From positions 2,611,952 to 2,675,951 of the forward strand of contig NW_009799100.1 in assembly GCF_000213175.1 (NCBI RefSeq): a DNA stretch of 64,000 nucleotides, given 5' to 3'. This stretch comes from Neurospora tetrasperma FGSC 2508. Its lineage: Eukaryota > Ascomycota > Sordariomycetes > Sordariales > Sordariaceae. The first letter of the stretch is position 1; the number at the start of each line of letters is the position of its first letter. Below the pieces are notes generated by a model. That model saw only the letters and a list, made by a program, of their open reading frames with translations. It ran no database searches and was not told the origin of the DNA. Positions 48,224 through 59,401 of the stretch are shown in pieces. Made by a program: the position numbers and the translations under genes.

Positions 48224-50126
48224 AAACTGGGGAACGGACACGAAAACTTTGAGATTCAATTCTGCCACTGACACTCCTCGCGCTGGGGGAAATGAGCTTG
48301 GATTACCCAGCACATTGGGGTTGTTCCTTCTGTGTTTGCTGCTCGAGAATTGAAATCGTGCAAGTGCGACCGCATAATGGGCAGGGGTGGCAATGCAGCT
48401 GCGACCAATCATAATGTGCATGGGACTTACAAGAATTGAAATTGATGCAGTGGGTGCCCACTTAATTGGTCCAGATCGTCGATTTTCGTTGATCATGGAT
48501 TGTTCGCATTGGTGGGAGCACAATGTTAACCTTCAACGTTTCCTCCTCCACCTCGAGCAGAAAGACCAAGACCGTACGGGCATCTCGCTGCTTCTGCCTT
48601 GCCGTCAATATTTCCACAGCTCATGGATGCGCAACCTCTGATGTCGCCCGTCCTTCAACCATCTTTCAAGTCCATTCCGTTACGTCAACAACCATGCTCA
48701 AACCCCTAGAGGTATGGACTGTGCGGCTTTGGAGAGCGGAAGTGCCAAACTCCGAAGATTGTTCCAGCCCTTCGCCGGCGTCTAGCGGTGAAACCAGACA
48801 CAACAAGTGGAAAGTGCTGGTTGATGTCTCGTAGTGAGACTAATGACCGTTACACGCACATGATCATCATATGCGCATCGAGGCCGACCCCGGAAAAGCG
48901 TTCTTAAGGCTCTCGCCCCTCCCGCATCGTTTTCACGCGTACCTTAGCTTCAGTTACTACCCGGTCCTAAGATTCTAGATGACAATCTAGGCCGGCACTG
49001 TGTTTCATTCGAGCCATCTCCGTCACCCGGAACGTTTTTTACCATCTCTTCGGCGTCAACTCTACATCCCCGTTTTATATATTTTCCGAGTCTGCTCATA
49101 GCCCATCAAGTCCTCAGATACTCTCACTGTCAGATCGCCAGCTTTTTTGCTCCGCCGTTATCATCATCTCGCAGGACAAAGAACGACAACTCATCAATCC
49201 GATACATTGCAAGCTATCAATGTCAGAATTTCTTCAATAAAGAGCGAGAAGCTTATCATGTTGCATGCCTGCAATCCCCTCTTCGTCGGCATGGTTGCAC
49301 TCGGCATTTTCCATTATTTCACTCGTCGGTAAACACCAGGTACGGATATATAGTACATACCTATACACAGTAGTGTTGCCGCCTGCAGAGTCTGGTTTGG
49401 CTGCTGCAATGCACCCACCCTGATGCGGCTTGCGTGTACCCGGCCGGATCTTCCAGGGCGATGTCACTTTGCAAATACCCGGTCAACCCGCCCGGGCCTG
49501 CTCTCGGAGTTACATAGCCCATCAATACCATGTTCTCCTTTCTGCTAACCCTTGTTCATGAACTGAAGATGCAACCACGGATGGATGATAACTCGACCCA
49601 TGCCGCCTTTTACTACTACAGTACTGTACTGCATATTCATTCACCAGTGCCCGCAGAGCTGTTTCTCAGAAGAACTGCCTTTGCAAGCAACTGATGAGTT
49701 GATTGACATACCATCAGGTGTTGTGTACTTACGCAATATACACACCCAGTCACTCTCTCCTCAACCCTGTTTACACAATCCATCCTCCTGCAAGGCCCAA
49801 TTGCATTGGTGTACGAAAGACCAACTGACTACGTCAAGCATGGAGGGTATAGTTCGTGAGCTGCCCGGGAAGTGAGGTAGTATCACTATTTGGATTTTGG
49901 TTATTATTCTTATCGGAATATCTTCAAGAGGCTCGGTCTCAGCCATCAGTTGTCGGCCAGCCTTTGACAGCTTCCGTACTTCTCCCGAGGCCGGGTTAAG
50001 GCCGGCTCAAGATACCTTGGTCAAGATGACCCGTACCCAGCCGGTCTTCCCACCCAGCCTCCATGCAAGCACATCTTTGTGTCACGCTACCGCATATGCA
50101 TCAAGACTCGAAAGGTTTGGGATCAG

Positions 50127-50148
50127 GGCGCTAGCTTGGCGCTAGCTT
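50127..50148. repeat. Direct repeat of 11-mer GGCGCTAGCTT
   Basis: Two adjacent exact copies of GGCGCTAGCTT, each with a GCTAGC palindrome, so the four half-sites form a small symmetric array. It may be a binding site or a local duplication. Confidence 0.7.
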
Positions 50149-52198
50149 GACGCCATCTTGAGAAAGCACAATGTACTCGAACAGCCGTCAACGTACACAC
50201 CCTTGGGCATCGTTCCTTTCGTCTGCCTTATGGGAAATCAACCAAGTCAAGACATTACCCCGCGCACGGGTTCCTTGTACTGGTGATTACTCAAATTCCA
50301 GGACTACTTTGTACAAGCAGTTGTACTGGGATATTTCGCAATATCTTGTTTTGGCACTTTCTAGGGGTCCATACGATGGGGAGACACGCTTGTTATAGCC
50401 CTATCAACATCTCTCCGTCCGTTTTTGCCTCTTTTTTTCTGGCGAGACGTTCAGCATCGGAACATCAACGGATTCCTACACGCATCAAAATGACTAAGTA
50501 CCTCATCAGAAGCCCCTACCGGTCCCATATCCGAGCCGTGAGATACTATTCCACCAGCGAGTGTGATGAGGTTTGCCGCCTTACACAGCAGAACTACCGA
50601 GCTAGGGTATCCATCAATTGTCGGATTACCAGTTATGGGTTGCGCCCCTATCTCCCTTTTTGCGCCGCTTCGCAAGGATGGAACGGCCAAGCGAGCTAAT
50701 ACATAGCGAGATATCACATGCATGCAGCCCTGTAGCAGACACGAATACCTACTGACGTGCCTCATCATATCGGCGTCCGATGGGTTTGCAGTGTTCCATG
50801 CAAGAAGTCGGAAGTAACTGTTCTCCGAGCTAGGGTTTCGGGCCGCTGTGTGGAAGGGGACAAGTACCATATCTGCCATCCCGAGAAGGCAAATAACGGT
50901 TCGCTACGGCATCAGCCAGCTCAGATAAGCCTTCCTCATTCCCTTTCTGACAAGGCTTCTATGCATTAAACAAAAATATGTCTTCAAGCGAGACTGATAA
51001 GAGTAGCATACCCAGCACTGAGGCGTTTGTCCCTTTCATCCTCAAATCCACATTCTTGAAGTCGACCAAAGGAGCTATCTTGGAAGAGGCCCAGTCAACC
51101 ATTTTCTTCTAGGCTTTTAGGCTCTTTTGGAGCTAGCGACATCCAAGTCGATGAGGTTGACGCGAGCCGGAGACAATCTAATCAAACAAATCTGATCATC
51201 GTCTCGTTAATCTCGTGGTCAGCAACCCAAATAACAACACAAACCCGCTGAACGACGTGGCTACTCTGACAACATTGACAGCACACCGAATGCCTTGAGG
51301 ATTTGGACACAGCAAGCAAAGAACTAGCAGGCCAATTGCCAGCACACCGAAACGGGGAACGCCGGAAACGGGTGTTGCGTTAGAAAAGGAAACTGTACGG
51401 CGCAAGCAACGTGAACAAATCATCACCTTCTCGCACCGGATGAATCACTTGCTCGGGAGGCAGATGAAAGGTGATATCTCTACCACTCTGTAGATAGGAA
51501 TATGTTATAAGAAGAGGACTTTGAAAGGGGGTTCATGAAAAGTGGAAAGTTCGCAACGTGCCGCTGCACGAAACCAGTATGAGGTGGTCTGATCTTAATT
51601 TTTATCATGGTGCTATCTTTCACCATGGACAGACAAGACTACAGGTGTAAAGTCCTTGATGATACCACGCGCTTCAGTCATGGAAAACGGCAGAAGTGTC
51701 AGTTACATGCCCGACGTAGCTGACCACCGGGGCGTTAGTTCTTGCAGCTTCATACACGCTCCACTTTCTCACCCTCCTATGTTTCTTTAAGCGCTTCGAA
51801 GACAGCCGAGAGAGTCGTATAGTACAAGAGTTTCAAACATTTGGATATCTATAACGCGGTGTACACTTGAGTACTCACCGTCAGGTGTTCAAATGCCCGC
51901 TAGCATTCCACTGACAGCTGCCATCCATGTGTCCGCAAAGTCAATGGTGGAAGGTGCTTACTACCTTTCCCTTTCTGTGGTCAATTTGGCACTATATTCG
52001 GGTCTAGAAGAAATGTGTGCATCGATACATCAGCCAAACACAAGTACACTATTGGTCAGTCTCTCTTTATTTCCTTTCCCAGCACTGGTTAGGTAGTTCC
52101 TGTGGTAACAAAGGCATCATCTGAACAGTGTCAACTAGCGAAGCTATGAAAGTGGACGTATAGGAGTTAAGATGCAAAATAGCATTCAATAATAACAC

Positions 52199-52272
52199 GG
52201 TCCGATGGTGTAGTTGGTTATCACGTCAGTCTAACACACTGAAGGTCCCCAGATCGAGCCTGGGTCGGATCA
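52199..52272 (+). tRNA. tRNA-Val (anticodon AAC), second copy
   Basis: Identical over 74 bases to the tRNA at 25819-25892 but on the opposite strand and 26 kb away. Same acceptor stem, anticodon loop CTAACAC and T arm, no intron. The flanks differ, so the two are independent dispersed copies rather than a recent segmental duplication. Box A and box B internal promoters are intact. Confidence 0.97.
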
Positions 52273-52282
52273 CAGTAGAATG

Positions 52283-52287
52283 TTCTT
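52283..52287 (+). terminator. Pol III terminator of tRNA-Val (copy 2)
   Basis: Five-T run about ten bases after the tRNA 3' end, matching the RNA polymerase III stop signal. Confidence 0.7.
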
Positions 52288-52840
52288 TTTGCATGTTTGC
52301 AAGCCGTCCTCTGCGGAGGCTCTTCTCTGCCTTTTCGTCCGCTTCCTTTTATTTTTGCAACCTTCTTGACACAATCCCCGGATCAGTAAAATGGAAAACC
52401 TCTCATCCTTGCGGCTGCTCGATACCGGTTCCTATCTGGTGCCCCGCCCCCGCAGCTCCGGGCCGTTGGTTCCACATCGGAGCCGGACCCGCTGCGGTAA
52501 AAATGTTTCCACTGACCCCACTTAAAAGTTTCCCGGAGCAGAAATCCAGAAGAAGCTCGAAGAATGTCACTGAGCCTTTACTATTTCGGGGATTATTCAA
52601 CTTCTCAAGTGAACAAAAAAGGTTACTTCATTCTATCTTACGGAGGGAAGTCCTAAGAGCCTAAAAGCTACACACAGGACTTGCGATATTTTTGAATACG
52701 TTTCGTCACAAGTCCGACTTCATTTTGAGGTTACGTCATTCTCGACATTAGCAACGGAAAAGTCCAAACTCAACAACCTCGAGTGAGTGAGCGGGAGTCT
52801 CACTTTTACCACAACCCAAACAACACAATCAACGCTCAAG
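52288..52840. promoter_or_regulatory. Upstream region of CNS1
   Basis: About 550 bp between the tRNA terminator and the CNS1 start. The tRNA end and the CNS1 leader share this space. No other gene is seen. Confidence 0.45.
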
Positions 52841-54253
52841 ATGGAGGACGTTACAAAATCCGCCGAGTCTCTCAACATTTCCAACGACAATGGCGCCTCT
52901 GAGTCGTCAGCTCCGGCCGTCATCGGCCCAGCTCCGCCCCCGCCCGGCGCCGACCTCTCCGCCCTTTTCGGCAACCTCCCCCCCGGTGCGCTCGCCGCCA
53001 ACGCCAAACCCATGACGGTCCAAGAGACCTTCGAGGAGATGAACAAGCACCCCCTCTTCATGACCTCCCTGCCCTCCGACGAGGATAACGAGGAGCTCGC
53101 TGCCCTGCAGGCGCTCGCTTACGAGGGCACCCCCCTCGAGAACGCCCAGAACTTCAAGGAGCAAGGAAACGAGTGCTTCAAGGCCAAGCAGTGGAAGGAT
53201 GCAAAGGAGTTTTATGGCAAGGGCATCGCGGTGCTGGTGAAGGCCGACAGGGAGAGACGGGATCCGGCCTTCAAGGCAAAAGTCGAAGAGGAGAAGCGGA
53301 AGCGGGAGGAGGAGGCGCGCAAGGCTCGGGAGGAGGGTGACGCCAAGGCCAAGATGGAGGCGGATCTGGAGAATGTCAAGGCTGAGATGCCTATCGCGGA
53401 AGCAAAAGAAGATAACGAGGAAAAGAAGGACGAGCTAAGCGAGGAGGAGACGATCAAGCAAGAAGCCTCGCTGCTCGAAACCCTCTACTGCAACCGCGCC
53501 GCCTGCCATTTGTCGCTCGCCAACTACCGCTCCTGCACGCTCGACTGCGCCGCCGCGCTCCGTCTCAACCCATCCAACCTCAAAGCCCTGTACCGCTCCG
53601 GCCGCGCTTTGTTGTCCGTCTCCAAGATCGCCGAAGCCGACGACGCCTGCGCGCGCGGTCTCGAGATCGACCCCTCCAACGCCGCCCTCAAGCAACTTGC
53701 TCGCGACCTAATTGCCAAAAACGAGGAAATCACCCGCAAGCAGCGGGCCGAGGAGGCGCGCCTGGAGAAAGAACGGCGCAAGAAGACGCTCAAGAAAGCG
53801 GCGCTCGAGGCACGCGGTATCAAGACCCGCTCGACCGATGACCCGCCTTCGATGGAGGATGCTTGCATCCAGCTTGTGCCTGATCCGCTTGACCCTCAGT
53901 CGGAGCTGAGTTTCCCGGTCATGTTGCTGTACCCCTTGAAGCTGGAGAGTGATTTTATCAAGGAGTTCAGGGAGACCGAAAGTGTGGGCCAGCATTTGGA
54001 GTATATCCTGCCGGACATGCCGTGGGATGAGGAGGGGGAGTATGACAGACCCGATAAAGTGGAGTGTTACATGGAGAGTGTCAGTGGCGGGCTGATCAGG
54101 GTCCCGCAAAAGGCGAGCTTGTTGAGGGTGTTGAGTAGTGGGAAGACGGAGGTGGTGGATGAGTTGGTGAGAATATTTGTGGTGCCGAAGGGGGAGAAGG
54201 CGGAGGGGTGGATTAAGGAGTGGAAGGAGAAGAAGGCGGGAGAGAAGAAGTGA
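52841..54253 (+). CDS. cns1: CNS1 / TTC4 TPR co-chaperone
   Basis: Hsp90/Hsp70 co-chaperone of the Cns1/TTC4 family, essential in yeast and linked to eEF2 folding. Intronless, 470 residues. A Pro/Gly-rich N-terminus (PAPPPPGADLSALFGNLPPG) leads to a conserved MTVQETFEEMNKHPLFM block, then TPR motifs: AQNFKEQGNECFKAKQW (about 104 on), LYCNRAACHLSLANYRSC (about 212 on) and LKALYRSGRALLSVSKIAEA (about 246 on). The first and second TPR are split by a ~65-residue Lys/Glu-rich insert, longer than usual. A coiled stretch then leads into the C-terminal 'wheel' domain (residues about 340-470, with FPVMLLYPL and LEYILPDMPWD). The ATG is in good context (CTCAAGATGG). The last third is G-rich on the sense strand. 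Identification is secure. Confidence 0.94.
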   Translation: MEDVTKSAESLNISNDNGASESSAPAVIGPAPPPPGADLSALFGNLPPGALAANAKPMTVQETFEEMNKHPLFMTSLPSDEDNEELAALQALAYEGTPLENAQNFKEQGNECFKAKQWKDAKEFYGKGIAVLVKADRERRDPAFKAKVEEEKRKREEEARKAREEGDAKAKMEADLENVKAEMPIAEAKEDNEEKKDELSEEETIKQEASLLETLYCNRAACHLSLANYRSCTLDCAAALRLNPSNLKALYRSGRALLSVSKIAEADDACARGLEIDPSNAALKQLARDLIAKNEEITRKQRAEEARLEKERRKKTLKKAALEARGIKTRSTDDPPSMEDACIQLVPDPLDPQSELSFPVMLLYPLKLESDFIKEFRETESVGQHLEYILPDMPWDEEGEYDRPDKVECYMESVSGGLIRVPQKASLLRVLSSGKTEVVDELVRIFVVPKGEKAEGWIKEWKEKKAGEKK

Positions 54254-56787
54254 GTGAGTGGAAATCGATGATGACGGGAGGGAGAACGGGAAAAAGGATT
54301 TATGATACCCAAGGTAGCCGAGTGGGAGGATGCATATGATGCGAGGAGAAAAAAAAGACGGAGAGGAGGACTGGATAGATGGACTGTTTACCTAGACATT
54401 CAGTAGTTGCAGATTGCTGTTGCAATGTCAGTCACAACATAGGGTCATGGGATAATATTGTTCGCGGTGTTTAGTTGTTCCATGCTGATCTGAATTGTCA
54501 TCTGGAAGTCTGTCTCTCGAACCTCGTTTCTTGGTAGGGTATTATTCAATTCTCACTACTTCCAGCTACCGGCTCTTCCTCAGCTTTTTATGAGTGGTAT
54601 CTCATCAAGGAGTTATCCTAACTCTTCCTCTTTGCAAGTCTAAGGATTCCATCCTCTATTTTCCTCATAACACAGAAAGAGCCAAACCCGATCAATCCAA
54701 TCCCAGCAGACCCTTAGCAAGCTTTAACACGACGAACATGCTTCGAAGTCCATCAGTAAAAAGGCACAAGTAAAGGTAAAGATGCCTGTGTATCTCAGTG
54801 TCTTCTTTTGTGGATTGCCGATGGATAGATCATGCCCTTCTCTACATCATCAAAGTAGACGCTATGGAGAGACTCCCTCTCTGTATGCCTCAGCGCTGTT
54901 ATGGAAACAGGCCACAATAGAAGAAGAGATGAAGGGATGAAAGGCAGTAGTAAGCTGCTACTGTAAGGAATGAAGATAGGGTACATAAAACAAAAAATAG
55001 AGAAAGAAGCGCCAGATGTTGAACCATTTGACCCGCTGTGACCATCAAGTCAAGACTTTTGGTTGAAGCCAATCAAATCAGACAGTCAATGACTGAATGG
55101 ATGGATAGTTGTAGAAAAGTGTGAAGGTGTCCAGTCACGGGAAAGAGGAAGCAAAGTCATAGGATCAAAGGGTGGGGGTCATATGATGTGTGCTCGGACG
55201 TACCAAGAAACAAAGCAGTTACAGGTAGGTACCTCTAAGTATTTATCATCAAACAAGATATGGTGTTGGATAATACATGTATCGACACTGAAGAGAATGG
55301 GCAATCCAGCCGATAGGGACTGGGAAAAGAACGGATTTTCTTGACGACACTCGAACAGTTCGCTTTTTTCTCTCTTTTTTTTTTTTCTTTTTCTTTTTTC
55401 TTTTTGTTGAGGAGGAAAGGGGGGAAAGAGGAGGCAACCACCGTGCCAGTGCACCTTCATGCTCGCCCTGTGAAGGCAAGTGCTGTGTGAATACTTATAT
55501 AAACCGGTACTTGGAGCAGACAAGAACGATGGGCAAGGACGATAGAGAATTTCAGTCAAGTACTATAATAAGGGTACCCACCTACCTACTAGGTAACGCT
55601 GGCCTGTCGTGCCTTCCCTTGTGTTCGGGCTGCGCTTTCTTCTGCCAGAGGATAAACATAGCGATGTTCCGTTTGATAGCTGAGGGGGGACGAATGTAAG
55701 TATAATGTGGTGTTATGTACAGTAAGGTGACTTATTCTACCGTAATGACCGAGCCGTCAAGGTTCTCTTCTTTTCGATTATCCTTTATCTTTTTGGCAGC
55801 CCAGAAGTCTGGGTGGTTGTAGCTGTTGCCTCCTCCTGTCTCCCTGGCTTCTGCTGTGGCTGTGTGCGTGCGTGCGTTGTGTGATGTTGGGTTGGTGAGG
55901 TTAGGTTGGCATAGTTGTCTGTGACCAAGGGAGACCAACCAAACAGATCTGATCCAAGCCGGTGAAGCGATTAAGTGACTGTGACGGTAAAACAGGGAAG
56001 GCAGAAGCGAAGGGCAGACGATACACACGCTTGTCACTTCTGGAGGGTGGGAGTTTTGCCTGTTCCTTGCAAGCTATCTAGAGAGGGTGGGAGCATGGCC
56101 TTGGGTCCTGATCGAGCACTAGGTGGTGGACGGTTGACAGTTGTTCTTGACATCGTCGGCAGTGAAGTGTGTTGGATGTGGCAAAACACAGATTCCAGTG
56201 CTGTTTCATCCATCGCATCGAAATCACTAGACAGCATCTCGTCAAGCTTCATAGTTCAGATAATCCAAGATATTGTCGAGCATTGCCGATTAGTGTCGAA
56301 AATAAAGAAAGCATCGTCAAAAATCAGAACAAAGAGAGGAAGGATATCAAAGCCAACGAATTACTTTTACCATGGAACTCAACGCAAGGTAACAATGTAG
56401 CAAAACCTAAGGAGCTATTCAAACAGGGAACGGACGCCCGTAATCCGCGGTCTTCGATAGCCGAGCACAGACTCGAGACAGTCTGTTTGACGCGATAACC
56501 ACAATAGCAAAGCAAAGCAAAGAAAAGAAAACAAGGCACACAAGCTTCGCGAATGTCAAACACCTTCCTTTATTCACCGCAGCTCTCCTAACCCATCCGC
56601 CCTTCTCCTCCTAGGAAGAATTGCTGTAATGGTAGTACTTTCTTTCTTCCTAACCGTGATTTTTTCCCTAACAGGACCAAGACCAACATCAAGCAAAGAA
56701 TCTGCCACGCCCTTTCTCCCCAGCACAAGAATCTGTTTTTAGCTCTCCCTAAATGTACACATGCAAACAATCTTGATTTGTGTCCCT
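54254..56787. other. Convergent 3' region CNS1 / APSES factor
   Basis: 2.5 kb between converging genes, longer than two 3' untranslated regions need. It holds a T-rich tract at about 55366-55408 and nothing recognisable as coding or structural RNA. Open frames here are under about 145 codons and show no family. Confidence 0.5.
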
Positions 56788-57245
56788 TCAGAATGACTTT
56801 GCCCTCCCAACAAGCAACAACCGTCTCCTCTTCCTTCTGTGCTGTTGCTCGTGCTCGTAATCATCTTCATCATCAGCATCGCCATCACAGTGACGCCGAC
56901 CATCAGCATCAGCTTCTTGCCCAGCATATCTAGTCATCTCGTTTGCAACGACCGAATTCTCCCTAGTACCATTACAACTTGTAGAGGGAGAAAAAGAAGA
57001 AGAAGAAGAAGAAGATGCAATGGAAGTGGAGATGGGTGAACCCAGGTAATTGCTACTTGGCGAGGGAGGTGGTGCCAATGGCTCGGTAGTGTCAGTAGCA
57101 GCAGTAGCAGTCGTAGTACCCCTTCTCAAATTGGTAGTAGTAACCACAGCCGACAGCGTAGGCGACGGTTGACCAGAAGTGGGTGGTGGAGAGACGGGTG
57201 ATGAAAGAGAAGATGAAGGTGACTCTGGTCGTTTGGCAGAGGAGT

Positions 57246-57279
<34 letters not shown>

Positions 57280-59401
57280 TTCTTCTTTCTCTTCTTCCTG
57301 CTGTCTCAGATGCAAGAGTGTCAAAGCCGCCGTCTTGCGAGCCGCAAGACTTGTTTGGCCGTCATCACGACCACTACCAATGGAAGCGCAATTGAAATCC
57401 CGGCTGCTGCTGTCGCTTGTAGTGTCATTCGCGTTTTTGTCAGCCACAATGGAAGTTGAGGAGGAAGTCCTAGGTAGTGGTAGTGGGAGATGCAGATGGC
57501 CTTCGTTATCGTCGCCACATTCCATGTTTGCCTCTACTGCTATCCTCCTGGGCTGGGTGTCTAGTATGTGCTCATGCTCATGCTGGTCCTGTAAGCTTGG
57601 CCTTCTTTGACCCCTCCAGTGCATCGGTGCCGATGTTGATGAGGGAGGAGTGAGTGCTCTTTGGTATCCGGCGGAAAATTGATAAGCGCCGCGAGTGCTG
57701 TGGTCTTGACGAGAATGGCTACTAGTCTCATCACCTCCTACTCGGGAAGGCCTCCCATTAGGAAGCCTCCGCCGACCAGAAGGTACAGGTAATGAGCAGA
57801 GTTTGGAGATGGGTGGTAGCTGAGGTCTTGGGCTGGGAGAGTTAGATGATGTACGTGATACCATTGATGACGATGGTGAGGATAGTATGAGAGAAGGGGA
57901 TGGTAATCCTTGTGGATGTTGGCTGGCCATGCTGTTGATACTGCCAGCTCTACTCCTGTTGGCGCTGCCTGGTTGAGAAGCCCATGGGGAGGAGGATGTT
58001 TTTCGAGGAGAGCGTGGAATGGCAGTAAGCCATGGGTTAGGAGCTTGGCTACGGGATGGCCAGTTCGAATGCGATACCGACTCATCAGGCTCATTGGAGG
58101 GAAGTGGGCGCTTGAGTGAATATCTATCGAGGGAGTTGTTGGGCGGCTGGTGATTTACCGCTGTCCATGCTGAACGGTGAGGTGCCCTTTCAGGGTATGA
58201 GATAGAAGAGTGTGTCGATGTCGACATCACAGGACAAGGCCGGCCTGCATTTGACCGCAGCAGGGGTGGTGTCCACTCGCCAGCCGGTGGCATCGGTGCC
58301 GAGATACCACGCAGCTGCGGTATAGCATCTACGCAAGAGCTCTCTTCAGCGAGGCCTCTTCTAGAGCGTACCATCCGTTGTTGCTGCTGTTGGCGGTCTC
58401 GGTGCTCTTGGTTGGGGTAAGGATGGTGGTGATGACGTTCTTGAGACACAGAGGAGGCTGTCCGAAGTGGACGTCTGGCAGGTGATGAGGAAGTGCAGCC
58501 ACCTCCCCAATTGCCGTATCTTTGATACAGTTCTTGTGCCTTTCTCATTGTATCGCTTATCAACTCTGGCTTGATGATCATGATGCCGTATCGTGGCTCG
58601 CCAGGCGAGATGCACTCTGAGGGGAAGTCAGGGCCAAACAGGGGTATCAGTGCCCCGGCGATCTGGTAACAGAAAGTTGCGCATACTGCTTTGGCACAAG
58701 CGTATGGCATCCAGTACCCTATTACGACCGGTTAGCCATCATCTAGTATGGCACTGAAGTGTTCAGAGATCAATACCTTGTGCTTTGATAGCGCCTCCTG
58801 TAATGCTATATGCAATGTCTTTCAAACCGGGATTTTGATTCAACATCTTCGCAGGTGTTGTCTACACAGAGCCGTTAGAGTCAACAAAACACCCGTACAG
58901 AGGAATTGACGAACCTTTGAGTATCCACAGCACTTGAAGAAATGGGTCATCCGAACAAGGCCGACTTTGTAATCCCACATGACAGTGAACTCAGTGTTAT
59001 CTCCGGGTCGTTGGAAGTTGTACTGGAAGACTACGGTAAAATAATGTTAGCTGTCACTTCGGTTGTGTTTGAGTGTACCGAGGTAGATGGGCATCTATAC
59101 CATCTAGACACTCTCGACCAGTCTTGCTTTGAAAATCTCTCTTTCCGGTATTATACGGAATGTTTTCAGGTCTTTGTTGAATTTCTCCAAATGGCGTTAT
59201 GCGATACCGGCGGATCTCTTGGAGTGCTATCGCATCCAGGCCCTCTTCAAAAGGGGGAAAGTTAACATCGGGTAGTTCCTCCGTCCTGGGACTGCTTCTC
59301 GAGGCTACCGGCCGAGAGAAACAAGTGTTGGAAGATGATGGAACTGGAGCCACACGAGGCTCAACCGGCGTCGGGTTGAGCAAAGAAGTTACCGAAATCA
59401 T
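56788..59401 (-). CDS. APSES-type transcription factor (Xbp1-like)
   Basis: Fungus-specific DNA-binding regulator with an APSES/KilA-N domain, closest in my recall to Xbp1-like stress or starvation repressors rather than StuA/Asm-1 or Mbp1. Exons 59401-59101, 59030-58915, 58861-58777 and 58718-56788 give 810 residues. The domain spans about residues 70-190 and is assembled from all four exons: [78 protein letters not shown] and FGPDFPSEC. The remaining ~600 residues are low complexity, Ser/Pro-rich, with a poly-Ala run (about 637-650), His and Gln runs, acidic clusters and a basic C-terminus ([12 protein letters not shown]), a candidate nuclear localisation signal. Intron 2 uses donor GTTCGT. 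The domain call is secure; the Xbp1 subgroup is probable. Confidence 0.9.
57248..57279 (-). repeat. (GCA)n coding for poly-Ala in the APSES factor
   Basis: About ten GCA triplets on the plus strand, read on the minus strand as Ala codons (residues about 637-650). Perfect triplet tracts of this length tend to vary between strains. Confidence 0.85.

Larger units (their letters stand above)
46924..52198. other. Gene-poor interval upstream of MFS gene
   Basis: 5.3 kb up to the second tRNA. The first part is the likely leader and promoter of the MFS gene. A 232-codon ATG-initiated open frame on the minus strand (47257-47955) crosses A-rich tracts and shows no family. Simple repeats are an ATG run (48203-48223) and a doubled 11-mer (50127-50148). 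I see no conserved protein, no mobile element and no second RNA gene. Confidence 0.5.
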
